In this document: positions 61,832 through 64,000 of the stretch, one piece after another
How the letters are laid out: each line of letters begins with the position of its first letter
How positions within the stretch are numbered: position 1 is the stretch's first letter
Source: Martelella mediterranea
GTDB taxonomy: Bacteria > Pseudomonadota > Alphaproteobacteria > Rhizobiales > Rhizobiaceae
Length of the DNA stretch: 64,000 nt
Direction: 5' to 3'
NCBI RefSeq assembly: GCF_004342225.1
Contig: NZ_SMAR01000017.1
Location: forward strand, 1 to 64,000
Translations under genes and position numbers: made by a program
The notes under the pieces: model-generated
Seen by the model: the letters and a program-made list of their open reading frames with translations, nothing else
Told to the model about the DNA's origin: nothing
The model's database searches: none

Positions 61832-62078
61832 TCCTCAGCCCGTCATCAGAACCGTGACAACAAAGGTCATGGTGCCTGATGCATCACGCCAGTCGTGCCT
61901 CGACCTCATGTCCAGACTGCCTGCCGAAGGCGGTCTGAACGAGGAAGATGTCACAAATCTATGGGGCAATGACCGGTTGGCCATCAAAACCTGTGACAGA
62001 CGAAGGGATGGCGCAATCAACAGTATCGACAATGCAAACGCGGCCGCAGAAGTCGCGAACGGGGGTAAAATTGACTGA
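61764..62078 (+). CDS. Outer-membrane spanin lipoprotein (Rz1-like)
   Basis: A 104-residue lipoprotein whose start lies inside the i-spanin gene, in a different frame. The signal MRHCRAVMLAVSALTVSAC ends in a lipobox (VSAC). The mature part begins with a Pro-containing segment and ends in a helix. A further in-frame ATG at 61,785 would shorten the signal. The Rz/Rz1 nesting is a classic arrangement and supports both calls. Confidence 0.82.
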   Translation: MRHCRAVMLAVSALTVSACSPADPQPVIRTVTTKVMVPDASRQSCLDLMSRLPAEGGLNEEDVTNLWGNDRLAIKTCDRRRDGAINSIDNANAAAEVANGGKID

Positions 62079-62079
62079 C

Positions 62080-62316
62080 ATGGTTCATACGATCAAGGAG
62101 CGCGTTGAGATGGCGCATGATCGTATCGATACGCTGACTTTACGGATCGGCAAACTCGAAATGGATGCGGCTGTTCTGGATGAACGTTTGCGTGGCATTC
62201 AGAAATCCCTGACCAAAATCGAAAATATTCTGTCGAAGATCGTCTGGCTTTTTGCGACCGGCATCATCGGCGCGATCGTTACATTTGTTGTGAAGGGTGG
62301 TCTCAATGGCTTCTGA
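62080..62316 (+). CDS. XhlA-like membrane-anchored coiled-coil protein
   Basis: A 78-residue protein: a coiled-coil N-terminal two thirds (IKERVEMAHDRIDTLTLRIG ... KSLTKIENI) followed by one C-terminal helix (WLFATGIIGAIVTFVVKGG). This matches the hemolysin XhlA plan, a phage lysis-associated accessory protein. ATG 62,080 was chosen; a TTG at 62,071 has better spacing to GGGGG and may be the true start. Confidence 0.72.
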   Translation: MVHTIKERVEMAHDRIDTLTLRIGKLEMDAAVLDERLRGIQKSLTKIENILSKIVWLFATGIIGAIVTFVVKGGLNGF

Positions 62317-62806
62317 TCCTGATCTGAAGCGGAAAGTCCGCTCTGACTACATCAACCGGCGCATGACCATCGCCACGATTTCGCAGGTTCGCGGTGTTTC
62401 CCAGGCAACGATTTCGCGATGGAAGAAATCTGCCAAGTCCGATGGCGATAATTGGGACATGCTGCGTTCGGCCTCGATTATTGCTGGTGAAGGAATCGAG
62501 ACCGTCGTCTCTACCGTTGTTGAAGATTTCATGATCATGGCCGAGGCCGTGCTGGAGGAGATCAAGCACGGTGAGCTGTCGGTTGCTGACAAGGTAAAGC
62601 ATCTTGTCGCAATTGCTGACGCGATGACGAAGATGACGTCGTCTGCAGGCAAGCTTGCACCTACGATTTCCGAAATGGGTGTTGCCCAGGACGTTATGCG
62701 TCACCTTCTGGAGTTCGTTCGCGAAGAATTCCCGCACCACGCCGGCGTCATTCTCGAAATCATCGAGCCTTTCGGTGAACGTCTCGCAGGACTTTACCAC
62801 TCATGA
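62306..62806 (+). CDS. DUF1804 protein, small terminase subunit
   Basis: A 166-residue protein. An N-terminal helix-turn-helix (ATISQVRGVSQATISRWKKS) is followed by helical segments (VEDFMIMAEAVLEEIKHGEL), the DUF1804 layout of Mu-like phage small terminases. It would recognise phage DNA for packaging and deliver it to the large subunit, whose ATG overlaps its stop. AAGGG sits ahead of the start. Confidence 0.88.
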   Translation: MASDPDLKRKVRSDYINRRMTIATISQVRGVSQATISRWKKSAKSDGDNWDMLRSASIIAGEGIETVVSTVVEDFMIMAEAVLEEIKHGELSVADKVKHLVAIADAMTKMTSSAGKLAPTISEMGVAQDVMRHLLEFVREEFPHHAGVILEIIEPFGERLAGLYHS

Positions 62807-64000
62807 GAAAACCAAGGCTCAAAGCATCGGTTACAGCAAAGGAACTGCGCACCTCACTGGCGGAGATGGCCAGTGATTTCTCGCGCTGGATCGAGCTGTC
62901 GATCGAGGCGTTTCCCGCTGATCCTAAAGCCAGGCAGGAGCGGCTGCGCAAAATCAGAGACCCCGAGACAGGCTTCCGGTATTTCATGGAAACCTATCTG
63001 CCGCATTACGTGCGCGGTGACCACAGTCTGTTTCATCAGGCGATCTTTGAACGTTGCCCGGAAATCCTAGGCAGTCCGAATGGTGTGCGGGATCTGTTCA
63101 TTGCCCCGCGCGGTTCATCGAAATCCACGCATCTGTCGCTGGGCTTTGCGCTCTACTGCATCGTAACCGGCCGCAAGCGTTATATTCTTGAAGTCTGCGA
63201 TGTATACGCACAGGCCGCTTTGCTGATCGAAGCGATCAAGGCCGAGCTGACGACGAACCCACGCCTGTCTTACGATTTTCCTGACGTTTGCGGCGAAGGT
63301 CGTGTGTGGCGTGAAGGCGAAATCGTCACCCGCAACAATGTTCGCGTTGAAGGTCTTGGCGCACTGCAGAAGATCCGTGGCCGCCGTCATGGTCCATTTC
63401 GCCCGGATCTGATGTTCTTTGACGATCTGGAAAACGATGAGGCTGTTCGATCTCCCGAACAACGTCAGAAACTTGAGAACTGGATTAACCGCGCCGCGCT
63501 CAAGGTTGGTCCGCCAGATGGCTCCATGGACGTCATATGGGTTGGCACGGTGCTGCACTTTGATGCTGTGATCGTGCGCGCATCGAAATCGCATGTCTGG
63601 AGCACTACGAAGTTTCAGGCGATCGTCCAGTGGCCCGACAGAATGGACCTCTGGGACCTCTGGGAAGAAGAGCTTAGAAATAACGGTGAAGATGCCGCCC
63701 AGGCGTTCTATGCCGATCACCGCAGCGAGATGGACGCTGGCGCGATCGTCAACTGGCCGTCTGTCCAGCCGCTTTACTTCCTCATGAGCGAACGGGCCGG
63801 GTCTCACGATGGCTTTGCGTCTGAGTATCAGAACCAGCCGATTTCGGACGGGAACCCGTTTGGCGACCTGACTTTCTGGGTCATGGAGCGTCGCGACCTG
63901 TTGTTCTTCGGAGCCGTAGACCCATCGCTTGGAAAGAAGGGCAAAGGCCGCGATCCATCGGCCATACTGATAGGCGGTATAGACCGGCTGACAGGCACGA
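62803..64000 (+). CDS. Phage terminase large subunit (3' end beyond window)
   Basis: An open frame of at least 399 codons running off the right edge. It encodes the packaging motor: a Walker A variant PRGSSKST (residues 102-109), Walker B LMFFDDLE (203-210), and the start of an RNase H-like nuclease domain with Asp373 in AVDPSLGKKG. The start overlaps the small-terminase stop by four bases. The arrangement is that of Mu-type headful packaging. Confidence 0.92.
   Translation, partial: MRKPRLKASVTAKELRTSLAEMASDFSRWIELSIEAFPADPKARQERLRKIRDPETGFRYFMETYLPHYVRGDHSLFHQAIFERCPEILGSPNGVRDLFIAPRGSSKSTHLSLGFALYCIVTGRKRYILEVCDVYAQAALLIEAIKAELTTNPRLSYDFPDVCGEGRVWREGEIVTRNNVRVEGLGALQKIRGRRHGPFRPDLMFFDDLENDEAVRSPEQRQKLENWINRAALKVGPPDGSMDVIWVGTVLHFDAVIVRASKSHVWSTTKFQAIVQWPDRMDLWDLWEEELRNNGEDAAQAFYADHRSEMDAGAIVNWPSVQPLYFLMSERAGSHDGFASEYQNQPISDGNPFGDLTFWVMERRDLLFFGAVDPSLGKKGKGRDPSAILIGGIDRLTGT

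Larger units (their letters stand above)
48300..64000 (+). mobile_element. Mu-like transposable prophage, left part
   Basis: Gene order matches Mu-type phages: leftward repressor, then rightward Ner, DDE transposase, MuB-like ATPase, host-interaction genes, GemA, Mor-type activator, lysis, small and large terminase. Genes are tightly packed and often overlap by ATGA. The left end is placed only roughly (within 48,000-48,470). The right end lies outside the window. All recognised phage genes are uninterrupted. I see no homologue of the Gam nuclease inhibitor. Confidence 0.9.

Noticed and set aside
48300-64000. A CRISPR array or tyrosine-integrase prophage
   Set aside because: There are no regularly spaced repeats, and the integration machinery is a DDE transposase with a MuB ATPase, not an integrase.

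Overview
The window looks like a chromosomal segment of an alphaproteobacterium of the order Hyphomicrobiales, most probably the Brucella/Ochrobactrum group. This rests on the character of the housekeeping proteins, on small Rhizobiales-type families (DUF930, DUF6500, DUF1045) and on intergenic palindromic repeats of a type I associate with Brucella-group genomes. The taxon is inferred from recall, not from a search.

Positions 1-48,000 are ordinary core and accessory chromosome. In order they hold: a CPA2 cation/proton antiporter; two small membrane proteins; tRNA-Pro(GGG); a tightly packed minus-strand ureide operon (puuE, uraD, alc, allA, uraH plus a metallophosphoesterase, with a DUF1045 gene upstream) that takes 5-hydroxyisourate to glyoxylate and urea; a divergent FAD oxidoreductase/mnmD pair with overlapping start codons; a DEAD-box helicase; an SDR remnant; the ATP-grasp / alpha-E / transglutaminase trio; guaB; an MBL-fold enzyme; an MFS exporter; a proline-rich protein with eukaryote-like motifs; glpD-glpK; ThuA, GNAT and LprI genes; a TrhA/TraR/Usp stress group with an FNR-type box; oligopeptidase B; DUF2254; PQQ glucose dehydrogenase; a Bcr-type exporter; sodB; riboflavin synthase; TfoX and SDR genes; argG; a MarR-MFS efflux pair; an M3 peptidase; yjdM; and fdhA. 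Dispersed palindromes sit at about 3.1, 43.25 and 46.0-46.2 kb.

From about 48.3 kb to the right edge lies the left part of a Mu-like transposable prophage. It has a LexA-type repressor with a secreted-protein gene just downstream of it, then rightward Ner, a chain of small coupled early genes (one ParB-like), a DDE transposase, a MuB-type ATPase, DUF3164, DUF2786, GemA and a Mor-type activator. A lysis cassette follows (amidase, holin-like, Rz/Rz1 spanins, XhlA-like), then DUF1804 (small terminase) and a large terminase that runs off the window. All recognised prophage genes are open, so the element may be functional; its right end is not visible. The prophage lies within about 0.5 kb upstream of fdhA.

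The items I would look at first are the proline-rich, effector-like protein at 20,704-21,156, the lysogeny-expressed secreted protein at 48,469-48,984, the hairpin-rich leader and operator of the prophage early promoter, and the uncharacterised ATP-grasp/alpha-E/transglutaminase operon.
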